The notes beneath the pieces are model-generated. The model was given only the letters and a program-made list of their open reading frames with translations, ran no database searches and was not told where the DNA came from. DNA of 64,000 nt from Prescottella sp. R16 (GTDB taxonomy: Bacteria; Actinomycetota; Actinomycetes; Mycobacteriales; Mycobacteriaceae). The position numbers were made by a program, and so were the translations under genes. Within the stretch, counting starts at the first letter, position 1. Every line of letters starts with the position of its first letter. Shown piece after piece: positions 7,813-16,715 of this stretch. Location: assembly GCF_030656875.1 (NCBI RefSeq), contig NZ_CP130943.1, positions 186,001 through 250,000 of the forward strand. Direction: 5' to 3'.

Positions 7813-9165
7813 TCACGGTGTTCCGGTGAGGAGACCCTCGGGAACGGGGCGATCGTGTGCGAGTGCATCGAAGAATGCGCTCGCCTTCTCCCGATCCCAC
7901 AACAGGACGTCACCGGAGCCGGGAACGTAGTCGAATCCGCCGACCGGAACGGTCGTGGTGACCATTTTTCCGCGCAGCCCCCACGCCAGTCCCGCCAGGT
8001 TCCACAGGTGGTCGCCGTCGTCGACCTGTAGGGATCCGGCCGCACGCGACAGCGTCGGCCACAACCGGAGCGGATTGACGAGGGTGAGTGGCGACGACGC
8101 CTTCTCCAGCAGTGCGCTCATGAACGCCCGCTGGTTGTTCATCCGGTCCAGGTCGGCGAGGTCGGTCGCGCGGCTGCGGACGAAGCCGAGGGCGTTGCGT
8201 CCGTCGAGTTTCTGACAGCCGGCCTGCAGGTCGATGCCGGCGAGCGGGTCGTCGATCGGGTAGGGCACACACATCGTGACCCCGCCGAGGGCGTCGACGA
8301 TGCCGGCGAACCCGCCGAAGCCGATCTCGGCGTAGTGGTCCATCCGGAGTCCGGTGGCCTCCTCGACGGTCTGCACCAGCAGTGGTGCGCCGCCGATCGC
8401 GAAGGCCGCGTTGATCTTGTCCCTGCCGTGGCCGGGGATCGGGACGTACGAGTCGCGGGGGAGTGACACCATCGTCGTCGGGCCGCTCTTCGGGACGTGC
8501 ACGACGATGATGGTGTCGGTGCGTTGACCGACGTCGTCGCCGCCCGTCGACAGTTCCCGTTCCTGCTCCGGTGTCAGACCCGCCCGACTGTCGGAGCCGA
8601 CGAGCAGCCAGTTGGTGCCGGGGGTGTCCGCGATGCGGCCCGGGTAGTCGGCGAGGGCGTCGATCCGGCCGAGCTTGGTGTCCAGGTAGAACAGTCCACC
8701 GACCGATACGACCAGCAGCACGATCAGGGTCAGCGCGATTCGGCGCAGCCACCGTCCGGGTCGGCGCGGGCCGGATCGTTTCGGCCGTTTCGACGGTTCG
8801 GGTGCGGCCGGGGTGGGACGCGGTCCGCGTGGTGGGGCGGGCGGGACCCGGCGTGGTTCGGCGTACGGCTGGGGGCGTTGCGTCGGCGCGTGGCCGCCGG
8901 AACCACCGCCGGGGGCCGGGGGCCGTGACCATGCCTGCGGCTCCGGGGGCTGTGACCACGCCTGCTGTGGCGGCGCGGGGGGACGGCCGTCGCGGCGGAT
9001 GACCTGGGTGCCCTCGGGTCCGGGTGTGTTCGGCGCGTTTCGAGGGGGGTGCTGCCGGGGCGGTGGTCCGCCGCGACGGGGTGGGGGCGGGGCGGGACGC
9101 GCCATCGGGGGCCGGCCGCGGGATGGCGGGCCCGGCTGCCGTCGGTCGGGGGTCTCGCCGTTCAC
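7813..9165 (-). CDS. LCP (LytR-CpsA-Psr) family cell-wall glycopolymer ligase
   Basis: A protein of about 450 residues. The first 130 residues are a Pro/Arg/Gly-rich cytosolic region, followed by one membrane helix (WLRRIALTLIVLLVVSVGGLFYL) and an extracellular LCP domain. LCP hallmarks are WLLVGSDSRAGL, RTDTIIVVHV, VSLPRDSYVPIPG and the substrate-binding arginine motif GFVRSRATDLADLDRMNNQ. In mycolata, LCP enzymes attach arabinogalactan to peptidoglycan. GTG 9165 (MNGETPDRR) is chosen, but in-frame GTGs at 9171 and 9195 are possible. It corresponds by position to Rv3840 next to bfrB. Confidence 0.88.
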   Translation of the reverse strand: MNGETPDRRQPGPPSRGRPPMARPAPPPPRRGGPPPRQHPPRNAPNTPGPEGTQVIRRDGRPPAPPQQAWSQPPEPQAWSRPPAPGGGSGGHAPTQRPQPYAEPRRVPPAPPRGPRPTPAAPEPSKRPKRSGPRRPGRWLRRIALTLIVLLVVSVGGLFYLDTKLGRIDALADYPGRIADTPGTNWLLVGSDSRAGLTPEQERELSTGGDDVGQRTDTIIVVHVPKSGPTTMVSLPRDSYVPIPGHGRDKINAAFAIGGAPLLVQTVEEATGLRMDHYAEIGFGGFAGIVDALGGVTMCVPYPIDDPLAGIDLQAGCQKLDGRNALGFVRSRATDLADLDRMNNQRAFMSALLEKASSPLTLVNPLRLWPTLSRAAGSLQVDDGDHLWNLAGLAWGLRGKMVTTTVPVGGFDYVPGSGDVLLWDREKASAFFDALAHDRPVPEGLLTGTP

Positions 9166-9202
9166 GATCACCGAGAATACGCACGAACCCGACAAGGTGG
9201 GG

Positions 9203-10015
9203 TCACGGCAACCACGACAGGTGCCCGCGGAGCAGGGCGTATCCGACGAATGCGACGGAGTCGATGAGGGCGTGTGCGATCACGAGCGGCCACAGTTTCC
9301 CGGTGCGCTGCCAGTAGCGTCCGAAGATCAATCCCATCACCACGTTGCCGAGCCCGCCCCCGAAGCCCTGGTAGAGGTGGTAGCTGCCGCGCAGCAGCGC
9401 CGACGCCAGCAGCGACGAGTTCTCGCCCCAGCCGAGGCGACGCAACCGCGAGATCAGGTAGGCGACCACCAGGATCTCTTCGGCACCGGAGTTCGCGATC
9501 GCCCACAGCACCAGGACCGGCAGCCGCCACCAGTGATCGTCGATGGTGCTCGGCAGGACGGTCAGGTTGGCGTTCAGTGCGACCGCCGCGAGGTAGAACA
9601 CCAGGCCGGGCAGTCCGATGAGGGCGGCGAGCCCGACGCCGGGCAGGACGCCGTCCCGTATCCGCCCGAGACCGATCCGCCGCGGTCCCAGTCCGGACCG
9701 CCACAGCAGGTACAGGCCCAGTGCCGCCCAGGCCGCGAGCTTCACGACGCCCAGCAGTTGCCGGGCCAGGTCGACGAACGACTGCGTCGACCGGGACGGG
9801 TTCAGGGCGACGGCCTGATCGGACAGCCCGCCCGGCTGCAGCGCCGACTCGAGCAGGGACAGGACGCTGGAGATCCCGCTCAGCCCGAACGTCACGAGCA
9901 GGACGATCGTGATCTCGAACCACAGCGCGCGTCGCTCGCGGGCATCGAGCGGAGGTGGGGCGGGCACGGGTGCGGCAGGCCGGAGCCACGAGTCGACGGT
10001 GGTGCGGGTGATCAC
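9203..10015 (-). CDS. CPBP family intramembrane metalloprotease
   Basis: A 270-residue membrane protein with about seven or eight hydrophobic helices. The CPBP (CAAX protease/bacteriocin-processing) motifs are present: SGAEEILVVAYLISRL with the catalytic Glu pair, SYHLYQGFGGGLGN with a His, and HALIDSVAF with another His. Family members cleave within the membrane, but the substrate here is unknown. GTG 10015 is the only good start after the upstream frame becomes non-coding. It is followed by the LCP gene on the same strand and preceded by the hydrolase gene. Confidence 0.85.
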   Translation of the reverse strand: MITRTTVDSWLRPAAPVPAPPPLDARERRALWFEITIVLLVTFGLSGISSVLSLLESALQPGGLSDQAVALNPSRSTQSFVDLARQLLGVVKLAAWAALGLYLLWRSGLGPRRIGLGRIRDGVLPGVGLAALIGLPGLVFYLAAVALNANLTVLPSTIDDHWWRLPVLVLWAIANSGAEEILVVAYLISRLRRLGWGENSSLLASALLRGSYHLYQGFGGGLGNVVMGLIFGRYWQRTGKLWPLVIAHALIDSVAFVGYALLRGHLSWLP

Positions 10016-10041
10016 CTCGCCGACGCTAGACGCTGACGGCG

Positions 10042-11268
10042 TCAGGTGTGGCGGGCGATCGATTCGGCCCTGGCGCCCAGGGTCGCGAGCCGCAGGTCCG
10101 CGAACGGGGTGAGCGCGTTGCCGAGCCGGTTGGTCACGAATGCCACCGACAGTCCGGTGTCGGGGTCGGCGAACGCGCCCGATCCGCCGACACCGTAGTG
10201 GCCGAAGGCGCCGGCGTTCTGGGTGCGGGCCGCGACGAGCGCCGCGTGGTAGCCGAGCCGCCAGTTCATGTGGATGCCGAGGACGTAGTCGCGGGCGTGG
10301 GTCTGCACCTCGCCGGCCTTCGCGACCGTCTCCGGGTCGAGGAAGCGGATGCCGTCGACGACACCGTCGTTCGCGAACGCCGCATACATGCGGGCGAGGG
10401 CGCGGGCGCTGAACACGCCGTTCCAGCCGGGCATCACGTAGTCGTGGATCGACGGGTCGCGGACGAGGGCGTCGAAGCCCTCGGGCATGCCGGCGTCGGC
10501 GATGTTCCTGATGTGCGGGACCAGGCCCAGTGCGGTCGACGTGAGTCCCCACGGCATCCCGAACGGGTTGATGCGCGGGAACACCTTCGCGATGCGGTAC
10601 TTCTCGGAGTCGGGCACCTGGAACCAGAAGGCGGGGATCCCGAGCGGTTCGGCGATCTCGGTGCGCACCAGGTCGGTGAACGACATCCCGGACACGCGTT
10701 CGGTGAGTTCCGCGACGAGGGTGCCGTACGTGACGGCGTGGTAGCCGGGCATGCGGGTGCGACGCGGGTCGGGGGCGGCGGCGGCGAGTGCGGCGGCCAC
10801 CCGGTCGTGGTCGAGCAGCGCGAGGCGTCCGGGTACGAGGCCGCGGATGCGGTGCAGGCCCGCGCGGTGGCTGAGCAGTTCGCGGACGGTGATCGATTCC
10901 TTGCCGGATTCCTCGAACTCGGGCCAGTACTCGGCGACCGGGGTGTCGTAGTCGACCAGTCCGCGCTGCGCGAGGCGGTGCAGCACCGTGCTCGCGACGC
11001 CCTTGCCGGTCGAGAACGACATCGCGACCGTCCCGGAGTCCCATTTGCGGGTGGGGGACGCCCAGCCCGCCCACACATCGAGGACGGGCTGTCCGTGCAG
11101 GTAGACGGCCAGACCGCCGCCGCCGTCGCGGGGACGGCGGAACAGGTGGAAGAACTGGGTGGCGAGTGCCTCGAACCGCGGGTCCACGAGCATCGTCGTG
11201 GGCGGTCGATACGCCGCCGGACGACGGGGAACCTCACGCGGGGCACGACGCGGGGCTGCCGCGGTCAT
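10042..11268 (-). CDS. Beta-lactamase-fold serine hydrolase (esterase)
   Basis: A 408-residue serine beta-lactamase-like protein (class C / EstB type). The SxxK nucleophile lies in MSFSTGKGVAST, and a Tyr motif in PGYHAVTYGTL fills the YxN position. A C-terminal GHYGVGGSGAFADP segment corresponds to the third active-site motif. GLAVYLHGQPVLDVWAGWA is typical of the family's actinobacterial esterases (LipE/LipD-like). There is no signal peptide, which argues for a cytosolic esterase over a true beta-lactamase. Its physiological substrate is unknown. Confidence 0.86.
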   Translation of the reverse strand: MTAAAPRRAPREVPRRPAAYRPPTTMLVDPRFEALATQFFHLFRRPRDGGGGLAVYLHGQPVLDVWAGWASPTRKWDSGTVAMSFSTGKGVASTVLHRLAQRGLVDYDTPVAEYWPEFEESGKESITVRELLSHRAGLHRIRGLVPGRLALLDHDRVAAALAAAAPDPRRTRMPGYHAVTYGTLVAELTERVSGMSFTDLVRTEIAEPLGIPAFWFQVPDSEKYRIAKVFPRINPFGMPWGLTSTALGLVPHIRNIADAGMPEGFDALVRDPSIHDYVMPGWNGVFSARALARMYAAFANDGVVDGIRFLDPETVAKAGEVQTHARDYVLGIHMNWRLGYHAALVAARTQNAGAFGHYGVGGSGAFADPDTGLSVAFVTNRLGNALTPFADLRLATLGARAESIARHT

Positions 11269-11371
11269 GTCGAGCGCGCCTTTCGGATCGGTACGAAACC
11301 ACCTGATGTGATCTCGATCTCATCCGTACAACGCAGCGGCGACAGGGCTGATTCCGGGCGGACATCCGCCG

Positions 11372-12148
11372 TCAACGTCGGCGTTGCATCCCGTTGACGA
11401 ACGGGCAGCCCACGAGGATCCGCAGGGCCCGGTTCAGGCCGAGGGCGTCCTCGACGGGTTCGGCGAAGTCGAGGCGCACGTCCCGGTCGCCGCCGTCGGC
11501 CTCGATCCGCAGCCGTATCCCGTACCGGTCGATGCCGAGCGGGCGCACCGGTCCGGTGCGCAGCGACGACGGCAGCCGTCGGGCGAGCAGCGCGACCAGG
11601 TCGGCGTGGTCCTCGTCGAGGTGCTGTAGCCACTCGGTCTCGACGTCGCGGAACGGGTCGGGTGCCGCCGCGAGCAGATCGTCGACGGTCACGGCCGCAG
11701 CGCCGGTGGTGTCGGCGACGACGGCGGATTCGAGGTGCAGGCGCAGCAGGGCGGCGCCGTGTCCGACGTCGAGCAGCGCCGGGTGCGGGTTCGTGGTGGC
11801 GACGGTGTCGGTGAGGAGGCGTTCGTCGTGGCCGGAGACGGCGGTGAGCGAGCCGCGCAGCCACACGAGTGCCCGGACGGGGTCGCGCAGGGCGATGGGG
11901 GCGTGATCGGTGATCTCGAGAACGGCGGGCAGTCCGCCGGTTCCGGACTGCCATGCGAGTGCCGCTGCGGCGCAGTCGGTGGGAACCACGACGACGACGG
12001 TGCCGTCGTCGTGCAGGTGGTGCAGGGACGTGACGACCGGGTCGCTGCCGGCGACGGCGAGGACGGCGTCCGCCGCCGCGGTGGTGGTGCTGCGCAACTG
12101 TTCGGCGGTGGAGGGGCCGGTGGGTGCGGTGGTCGTGGTGCGGGGCAT
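11372..12148 (-). CDS. DUF2470 domain protein, probably iron-regulated
   Basis: A 258-residue protein with an FMN-binding split-barrel-like N-terminal half (VTSLHHLHDDGTVVVVVP) and a C-terminal DUF2470 domain of about 80 residues (WLQHLDEDHADLVALLARR, then GIDRYGIRLRIEADGGDRDVRLDF). Related proteins act on heme or iron, but no catalytic residue can be assigned here. A good IdeR box lies 40 bases upstream. The M. tuberculosis counterpart Rv3839 is a known IdeR-repressed gene beside pheA (Rv3838c), as here. A GAAGGAAG Shine-Dalgarno precedes ATG 12148. Confidence 0.82.
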   Translation of the reverse strand: MPRTTTTAPTGPSTAEQLRSTTTAAADAVLAVAGSDPVVTSLHHLHDDGTVVVVVPTDCAAAALAWQSGTGGLPAVLEITDHAPIALRDPVRALVWLRGSLTAVSGHDERLLTDTVATTNPHPALLDVGHGAALLRLHLESAVVADTTGAAAVTVDDLLAAAPDPFRDVETEWLQHLDEDHADLVALLARRLPSSLRTGPVRPLGIDRYGIRLRIEADGGDRDVRLDFAEPVEDALGLNRALRILVGCPFVNGMQRRR

Positions 12149-12187
12149 GGCGACTTCCTTCGGGGTGGACGAATACCGAGGGTGTAC

Positions 12188-12206
12188 TTAGGTAAACCTA
12201 AGCTAA
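12188..12206 (-). promoter_or_regulatory. IdeR/DtxR box
   Basis: On the minus strand TTAGCTTAGGTTTACCTAA matches the 19-bp IdeR consensus TTAGGTTAGGCTAACCTAA at 16 positions. It is centred about 49 bases upstream of the DUF2470 start, so Fe-IdeR binding would repress that gene. The divergent gene at 12279 starts 73 bases away and could also be affected. Confidence 0.82.
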
Positions 12207-12278
12207 TTTGTGATGGCGGTCGGGGCAACCCCCGACGCGGACGAGGCACCCCGACCCGGTCCGGGCTAACGTGGTGGT

Positions 12279-13004
12279 GTGTCGATTCCCGTGTCACTGT
12301 CGATGCCGACCCTTCCCGCGTCCTCGGATCGGACGCCGCAACCGCTCGTCGCGAGACTGCTCCTCGCACGGCGAGACTCGGCCACCCCCACCGCACCCCG
12401 GCCCGCCGTGACGACCGGGCCGTCGATCGTGCCCGCCTCCGTGCTCGTCGCCGCCGGTGGAACCGACGTCGAGGCCGGTGCCGTCGTCGTCGAACTCGAC
12501 ATCGACCCCGACCGTCTCGACGGGGCCGCCGAACACCGGGTGCTGCGCTACCACGTGCATTGCACCGCCGCCGACCTCGACGACGTGATGGCACTGCGCC
12601 TGCCCGCACCGATCACCGTGTTCGTCACCCCCGACGACTCCGATTCCGACGCGGGCACGCTCGCCGAGACCGCGCAGGCCCTGGCCGACGCCGGTCACAG
12701 CCCCGGGCTGATCGCCGGGCAGTCCGTCGGCGCGGTCGCAGACTTCCTCGCCGTCCTCGCGCACACGTCCGTCGGTTTCGTCGCCCGCGCCCGCGACGGT
12801 GCGGAGGTGCTGTCGCTACTGTCCGGAACGGTCGCGGCGCTGCGCGGCGACGACGTCCGGGCCGCGCTCGCGAATCCCGACCCCGCTGCACTCGCGCGGT
12901 TGATCCCGGATGCCGCGGAGGCGGTGCGCGACGTCCTGCTCGGGATCGAGGTCGAGGATCCCGCGCAGGTAGAGCAGGTTCTCGCCGACGCCGGACTCCG
13001 CTAG
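12279..13004 (+). CDS. Conserved hypothetical protein, unknown function
   Basis: A 241-residue protein that I do not recognise. It lacks a signal peptide and membrane helices. The first 50 residues are Pro/Ala/Arg-rich. A hydrophobic central region (TGPSIVPASVLVAAGGTDVE, then VVVELDIDPDRLDG) gives way to an acidic Ala-rich helical C-terminus (AALANPDPAALARLIPDAAE, then ending AQVEQVLADAGLR). It starts with GTG, is divergent from the IdeR-boxed DUF2470 gene, and precedes pheA by about 45 bases. Codon usage resembles the neighbours, which supports a real gene. Confidence 0.6.
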   Translation: MSIPVSLSMPTLPASSDRTPQPLVARLLLARRDSATPTAPRPAVTTGPSIVPASVLVAAGGTDVEAGAVVVELDIDPDRLDGAAEHRVLRYHVHCTAADLDDVMALRLPAPITVFVTPDDSDSDAGTLAETAQALADAGHSPGLIAGQSVGAVADFLAVLAHTSVGFVARARDGAEVLSLLSGTVAALRGDDVRAALANPDPAALARLIPDAAEAVRDVLLGIEVEDPAQVEQVLADAGLR

Positions 13005-13049
13005 CCGATCGCGGCCGGTGTCCGGCAGCGAGTGCGTAACCTCGTAGAC

Positions 13050-13964
13050 GTGCCTCGTATCGCGTACTTCGGACCCACCGGAACCTTCACCGAAATGGCT
13101 CTCGCCCAGCTCGAGGAGTCGGGCACGTTCGACGGCACCGTCGAACGTGTCGCCGCCCCGAGCCAGGGTGCCGCGCTCGACATGGTGCGACGCGGTGAGG
13201 TCCAGGGGGCGGTGGTGCCCATCGAGAGTTCCGTCGAGGGCTCGATCCGCCCCACCATGGATGCGCTCGCGCTCGGCGACCGTCTGCAGATCATGGCCGA
13301 GACGGAACTCGAGGTCGCGTTCACGATCGTCGGCCGCCCCGGCACCAGCCTGGACGACGTCCGTACCGTCCGCGCCTACCCGGTCGCGACAGCGCAGGTG
13401 CAGGGCTGGCTGGACACCCACCTGCCGCATGCGCGCGTCGAACCGGCCTCGTCGAATGCCGGTGCGGCAGAAGATGTTGCGGCAGGTCTGGCCGATGCCG
13501 GTGTGGCCACGGCCCTCGCCGGAGAGCGGCTGGGGCTGGTCGCGCTCGCGTCGTCGGTCGCCGACTACGAGGGCGCCCGCACCCGGTTCGTCCTGGCCAC
13601 CCGGCCCGGTCCGGCACCCGCCCGCACCGGAAACGACCGCACCGGCGTCGTGCTGCACCTCGACAACGTGCCGGGTTCCCTGGTCCGGGCGATGACCGAG
13701 TTCGCGACCCGCGGCATCGACCTCACCCGCATCGAATCCCGGCCCACCCGTAAGGAATTCGGCACTTACCTGTTCCACCTGGACTGCATCGGCCATATCG
13801 ACGACGGGCTGGTCGCGGAAGCGCTCAAGGCGCTGCACAGGTTCAGCGACGTCCGATTCCTCGGATCGTGGCCGTCGACCGCCCCCGCCGGCGGTGCCCC
13901 GATGCCCGACGCCGACGACGTCGCATGGCTCGAACGACTGCGACGAGGAGAGGAGAACGCATGA
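13050..13964 (+). CDS. pheA: Prephenate dehydratase
   Basis: A 304-residue monofunctional prephenate dehydratase, making phenylpyruvate for phenylalanine synthesis. The PDT domain starts PRIAYFGPTGTFTEMAL and includes GAVVPIESSVEGSI and TRFVLATRPGPAP, the latter holding the catalytic Thr-Arg-Phe motif. A C-terminal ACT domain (VVLHLDNVPGSLVRAMTEFA, then IDLTRIESRPTRKEFGTYLF) provides phenylalanine feedback inhibition; ESRPT is the ligand-binding motif. GTG 13050 matches the family start (PRIAYFG); an in-frame GTG at 13032 adds six residues. It overlaps the downstream phosphatase by four bases. Confidence 0.95.
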   Translation: MPRIAYFGPTGTFTEMALAQLEESGTFDGTVERVAAPSQGAALDMVRRGEVQGAVVPIESSVEGSIRPTMDALALGDRLQIMAETELEVAFTIVGRPGTSLDDVRTVRAYPVATAQVQGWLDTHLPHARVEPASSNAGAAEDVAAGLADAGVATALAGERLGLVALASSVADYEGARTRFVLATRPGPAPARTGNDRTGVVLHLDNVPGSLVRAMTEFATRGIDLTRIESRPTRKEFGTYLFHLDCIGHIDDGLVAEALKALHRFSDVRFLGSWPSTAPAGGAPMPDADDVAWLERLRRGEENA

Positions 13965-14650
13965 GCGGCAGGCTGATCCTGGTCCGACACGGGCAGACGG
14001 AGGCCAACGTCGACCGGCGTCTCGACACCCGGCTTCCCGGAGCCCGGCTGACCGAACTCGGACGGACCCAGGCCCGGACGTTGGGGGAGCGGCTCGCGGT
14101 GCGGCCGCCGTCGGCGCTGGTGTCGTCGCAGGCGCTGCGCGCCCGGGAGACCGGCGGATTCGTCGAGACGGCGTCGGGTATCGCACTGCAGGTGCGCGAG
14201 GGCCTGCACGAGGCACAGGCCGGGGAACTCGAGGACCGCTCCGACCTCGAATCGCACAAGATGTTCGCGAAGGTGTTCCACACGTGGCACGCGGGTGACC
14301 TGTCGGCGCGGATGCCGGGCGGAGAATCCGGTGTCGACATCATCGAACGCTATGTGCCGGTGGTGGATTCGCTGCGCGCCGAGTTCCTGGACGGTGGTGC
14401 GGACGGGGACGTGGTGGTGGTGAGCCACGGCGCCGCGATCCGGCTCGTCGGTGCCTACCTCGGCGGTGTGCCCGGCGCATTCGCCGCGGACCGGCACCTC
14501 GAGAACACGTCCACCGTGGAGCTGGTCCCCACCGACACCGGATGGCGCTGCGTGCGCTGGGGCACCTACGATCCGCCGTTCGACATCACCCCGCAGCGCC
14601 CGTGGTTCGAGGCCGACGCGACCGAGGCCACCGACGACCCGATGGGCTGA
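13961..14650 (+). CDS. Histidine phosphatase family protein (phosphoglycerate mutase-like)
   Basis: A 229-residue histidine-phosphatase superfamily protein. LILVRHGQTEANVDRRLDT holds the catalytic RHG; ALRARETGGFV and VVVVSHGAAIRLVG supply the other phosphate-pocket Arg and His. The length and lack of a cofactor-dependent PGM insertion suggest a GpmB/phosphatase rather than the glycolytic enzyme. The ATGA overlap with pheA and the GAGGAGAGGAG ribosome site inside pheA imply translational coupling. The same pair exists in M. tuberculosis (Rv3838c-Rv3837c). The substrate is unknown. Confidence 0.9.
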   Translation: MSGRLILVRHGQTEANVDRRLDTRLPGARLTELGRTQARTLGERLAVRPPSALVSSQALRARETGGFVETASGIALQVREGLHEAQAGELEDRSDLESHKMFAKVFHTWHAGDLSARMPGGESGVDIIERYVPVVDSLRAEFLDGGADGDVVVVSHGAAIRLVGAYLGGVPGAFAADRHLENTSTVELVPTDTGWRCVRWGTYDPPFDITPQRPWFEADATEATDDPMG

Positions 14651-14656
14651 CCCGGC

Positions 14657-15460
14657 TCAGGCTGCTGCGTCGAGCAGATCGAGCAGCGCCTGACGCAGCC
14701 GTCCCGGCGTGCCCGGCGCCAGCGACGTCCACCGCACCCCGTCGGCCGCGGTGCCGGTGGTGCCGACGATCCGTCCGATCGCGGTGTCGAACACCGTCAC
14801 CGGCCCGTGCGGGTGTGGTGTCCCGCCGTTCCCGTGGGTGAGTCCGACAATTTCGGCGACCGTCGGACGGTCTACGAGGGCCGGTCCGACGACGGCCGCG
14901 TCCGCTGTCTTCGCGCCGACGGCGACGAGGGCGTCGACGGTCCGCCGCGGATCGGTGGCGCTGTCGATCGCTGCTACCAGATCTGCTGTGGGGCAGTTGA
15001 TTCCGCTGAAAGGTAGGGGTGCAGAGATGCCGAGCAGGTGGGCGAGTGGACCCACCGGATCGTCGTCGATGCTGCGGAGGGTGACGGTGTCGTCGCTGCG
15101 CGAGGCCAGCACGGTGCCGTCGGCGCCGCGGGCCAGGCAGGCCCGATACACCGCTCCGTTTCCGTGCCGCCGGACCGCGATCTCGCAGTGGGGACGCGCG
15201 AGAACGTGCAGCTGCCGGGCCAGGTCGGGGTGCACCGACGTGCCGTCCGATGCGTCGACGAGCCCGGCCCCGCCGAGGCTCGCACGAGCGGCCGCGAACA
15301 CCGCGTCCCGGTCCGCGGGGAAGTCGAAACGGGGACCGGCGTCGAGGACGACCGGAAGCTCGTCGACGCCGAGGAGTTCGACGAGCAGGTCGAGTTCGTC
15401 GATGTGCAGTGTGGTCGGGGGCAGCGTCACCCCGACCGGACCGATGCCCAAGTCGATCAC
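14657..15460 (-). CDS. EspG-like ESX secretion-associated protein
   Basis: A 267-residue cytosolic protein resembling EspG chaperones, which bind PPE tips of PE-PPE dimers and deliver them to type VII secretion machines. The pattern LHIDELDLLVELLGVDELP at the N-terminus, the CLARGADGTVLASRSDDTVTL centre and the C-terminal TPGRLRQALLDLLDAA are consistent with the family. It overlaps the PPE gene by 4 bases (15457-15460), so PE, PPE and EspG probably form one operon. Sequence identity to mycobacterial EspG is low by eye, so context is an important part of the call. Confidence 0.75.
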   Translation of the reverse strand: MIDLGIGPVGVTLPPTTLHIDELDLLVELLGVDELPVVLDAGPRFDFPADRDAVFAAARASLGGAGLVDASDGTSVHPDLARQLHVLARPHCEIAVRRHGNGAVYRACLARGADGTVLASRSDDTVTLRSIDDDPVGPLAHLLGISAPLPFSGINCPTADLVAAIDSATDPRRTVDALVAVGAKTADAAVVGPALVDRPTVAEIVGLTHGNGGTPHPHGPVTVFDTAIGRIVGTTGTAADGVRWTSLAPGTPGRLRQALLDLLDAAA

Positions 15461-16686
15461 CGCCCGTCCCCGAGCGGATCCCCGCCGATGACCGAGGGGA
15501 TGACGGTGCGGCCGTCCTCGAAGTGCTCGAAGCTGCGCAGGTAGGCGGGGGTCGCGCGCTCGATCTCGTCGGATTCCGTGGCCCCGCGGTGCGCGCCGGC
15601 CGGGGCGCCGCCCACCGGGCCGGCGGCACTGCGGGTCGCAGCGGCGGTGTCGGCGCGGGCGAGCTCCGCCGCCGGGCCCGCCGGTGTCGTGGCACCCGCC
15701 CCCGGGCCGGAACCGGCCACCGGACGGGACGCGAGCTCGGACGGTCCGGGCGGTGCCGCTCCCACCCCTGCCCCGGCTCCTCCGCCGATGCCCGCGGCCC
15801 GGGCGGCGACAGCCCCCAGCACACCACCCGACGCGGCGACCCGTCCGGGCGTTGCCCGGCCGGCCGGGTGCGCGGCCGGATCCGCCGCCCGCGTACCGCC
15901 GCCGAACGTCGGGACGCCTGTCCCGATCCCCCCGAGCGCGGCCCCACCGAGATTCGCGGCCGCCGACGTGGCCTGGCCGACGGCACCTGCGACGGACCCG
16001 ACCTGCGAGACCGCGGTCGTGACACCGGGATGCTGCGCGAACGCGGCCGCGGCGGCGGCGACGGTGCGAACCGGGTCGCCTCGGAAATCGTTCTCGAGAG
16101 TGCGGGCGGTGACCGCGTCACCACCTGCCGTGTCGGCGTCGGTGGCGCCGGTGACGAGCGGCGGTGGCGCCGGGAACGTCGCCGGTACCGCGACGATGTT
16201 CGACGCCGCCTCATAGGTCTCCATCACCAGCCCGGCCCGGATGTCGAGGGCCCGATCCGCGGCCTCCGCGGCGGCCGCCGAGCCGTTGAGGGCGCCGCCG
16301 GTGGTGTACGCGGCGGTCTTGGCGGTCTTGACCGCAGTGATCTCGGGCAGGCTCGGCATGGTCAGTGCCGCGGTCGTGTACGCGCCGGCCTCGGTGGACG
16401 CCTTGACGGCGGTGTCGGCGGCGAGTGTCGCGGTCTGCTGCGCCCACGCCGTGAACGGGGCGATCCGGGTGAGGGCGGCGTCGGCGGCCACCCCCTCCCA
16501 ACCGGCGCGCAACTCCTCGGTCACCCGGGTCAGGGTCGCGACGGCGTCGGTGAAGGATTCGGCGAGCGTGGCCCAAGCGGGGCTCGCGGCAGTGAGCGGG
16601 ACGGGCCCGGCCCCTGCCGTCAGGGTGGTCGAGTTGACGGTCGCGCCGCGCGGTAGCCAGACGACGCCGGTGACACCGAGGGTCAT
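15457..16686 (-). CDS. PPE family protein
   Basis: A 409-residue PPE-domain protein. The N-terminal 180 residues form the helical PPE domain with the type VII WxG turn (AGWEGVAADAALTRI). The eponymous PPE tripeptide is replaced; the start reads VVWLPRGATVNS. The rest is Ala/Gly/Pro-rich low-complexity sequence with repeated SELASRPVAG- and PAGPAAELARAD-like segments. No MPTR or SVP pentapeptide repeats are seen. It would pair with the PE protein encoded just upstream and be secreted by a type VII system not located in this window. Confidence 0.82.
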   Translation of the reverse strand: MTLGVTGVVWLPRGATVNSTTLTAGAGPVPLTAASPAWATLAESFTDAVATLTRVTEELRAGWEGVAADAALTRIAPFTAWAQQTATLAADTAVKASTEAGAYTTAALTMPSLPEITAVKTAKTAAYTTGGALNGSAAAAEAADRALDIRAGLVMETYEAASNIVAVPATFPAPPPLVTGATDADTAGGDAVTARTLENDFRGDPVRTVAAAAAAFAQHPGVTTAVSQVGSVAGAVGQATSAAANLGGAALGGIGTGVPTFGGGTRAADPAAHPAGRATPGRVAASGGVLGAVAARAAGIGGGAGAGVGAAPPGPSELASRPVAGSGPGAGATTPAGPAAELARADTAAATRSAAGPVGGAPAGAHRGATESDEIERATPAYLRSFEHFEDGRTVIPSVIGGDPLGDGR

Positions 16687-16715
16687 GACGATGTTCTCCG
16701 TTCGGGTGGGGTGGT

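Noticed and set aside
10042..11268. A true beta-lactamase resistance gene
   Set aside because: It has the fold motifs but no signal peptide, and resembles esterases of the EstB/LipE type.
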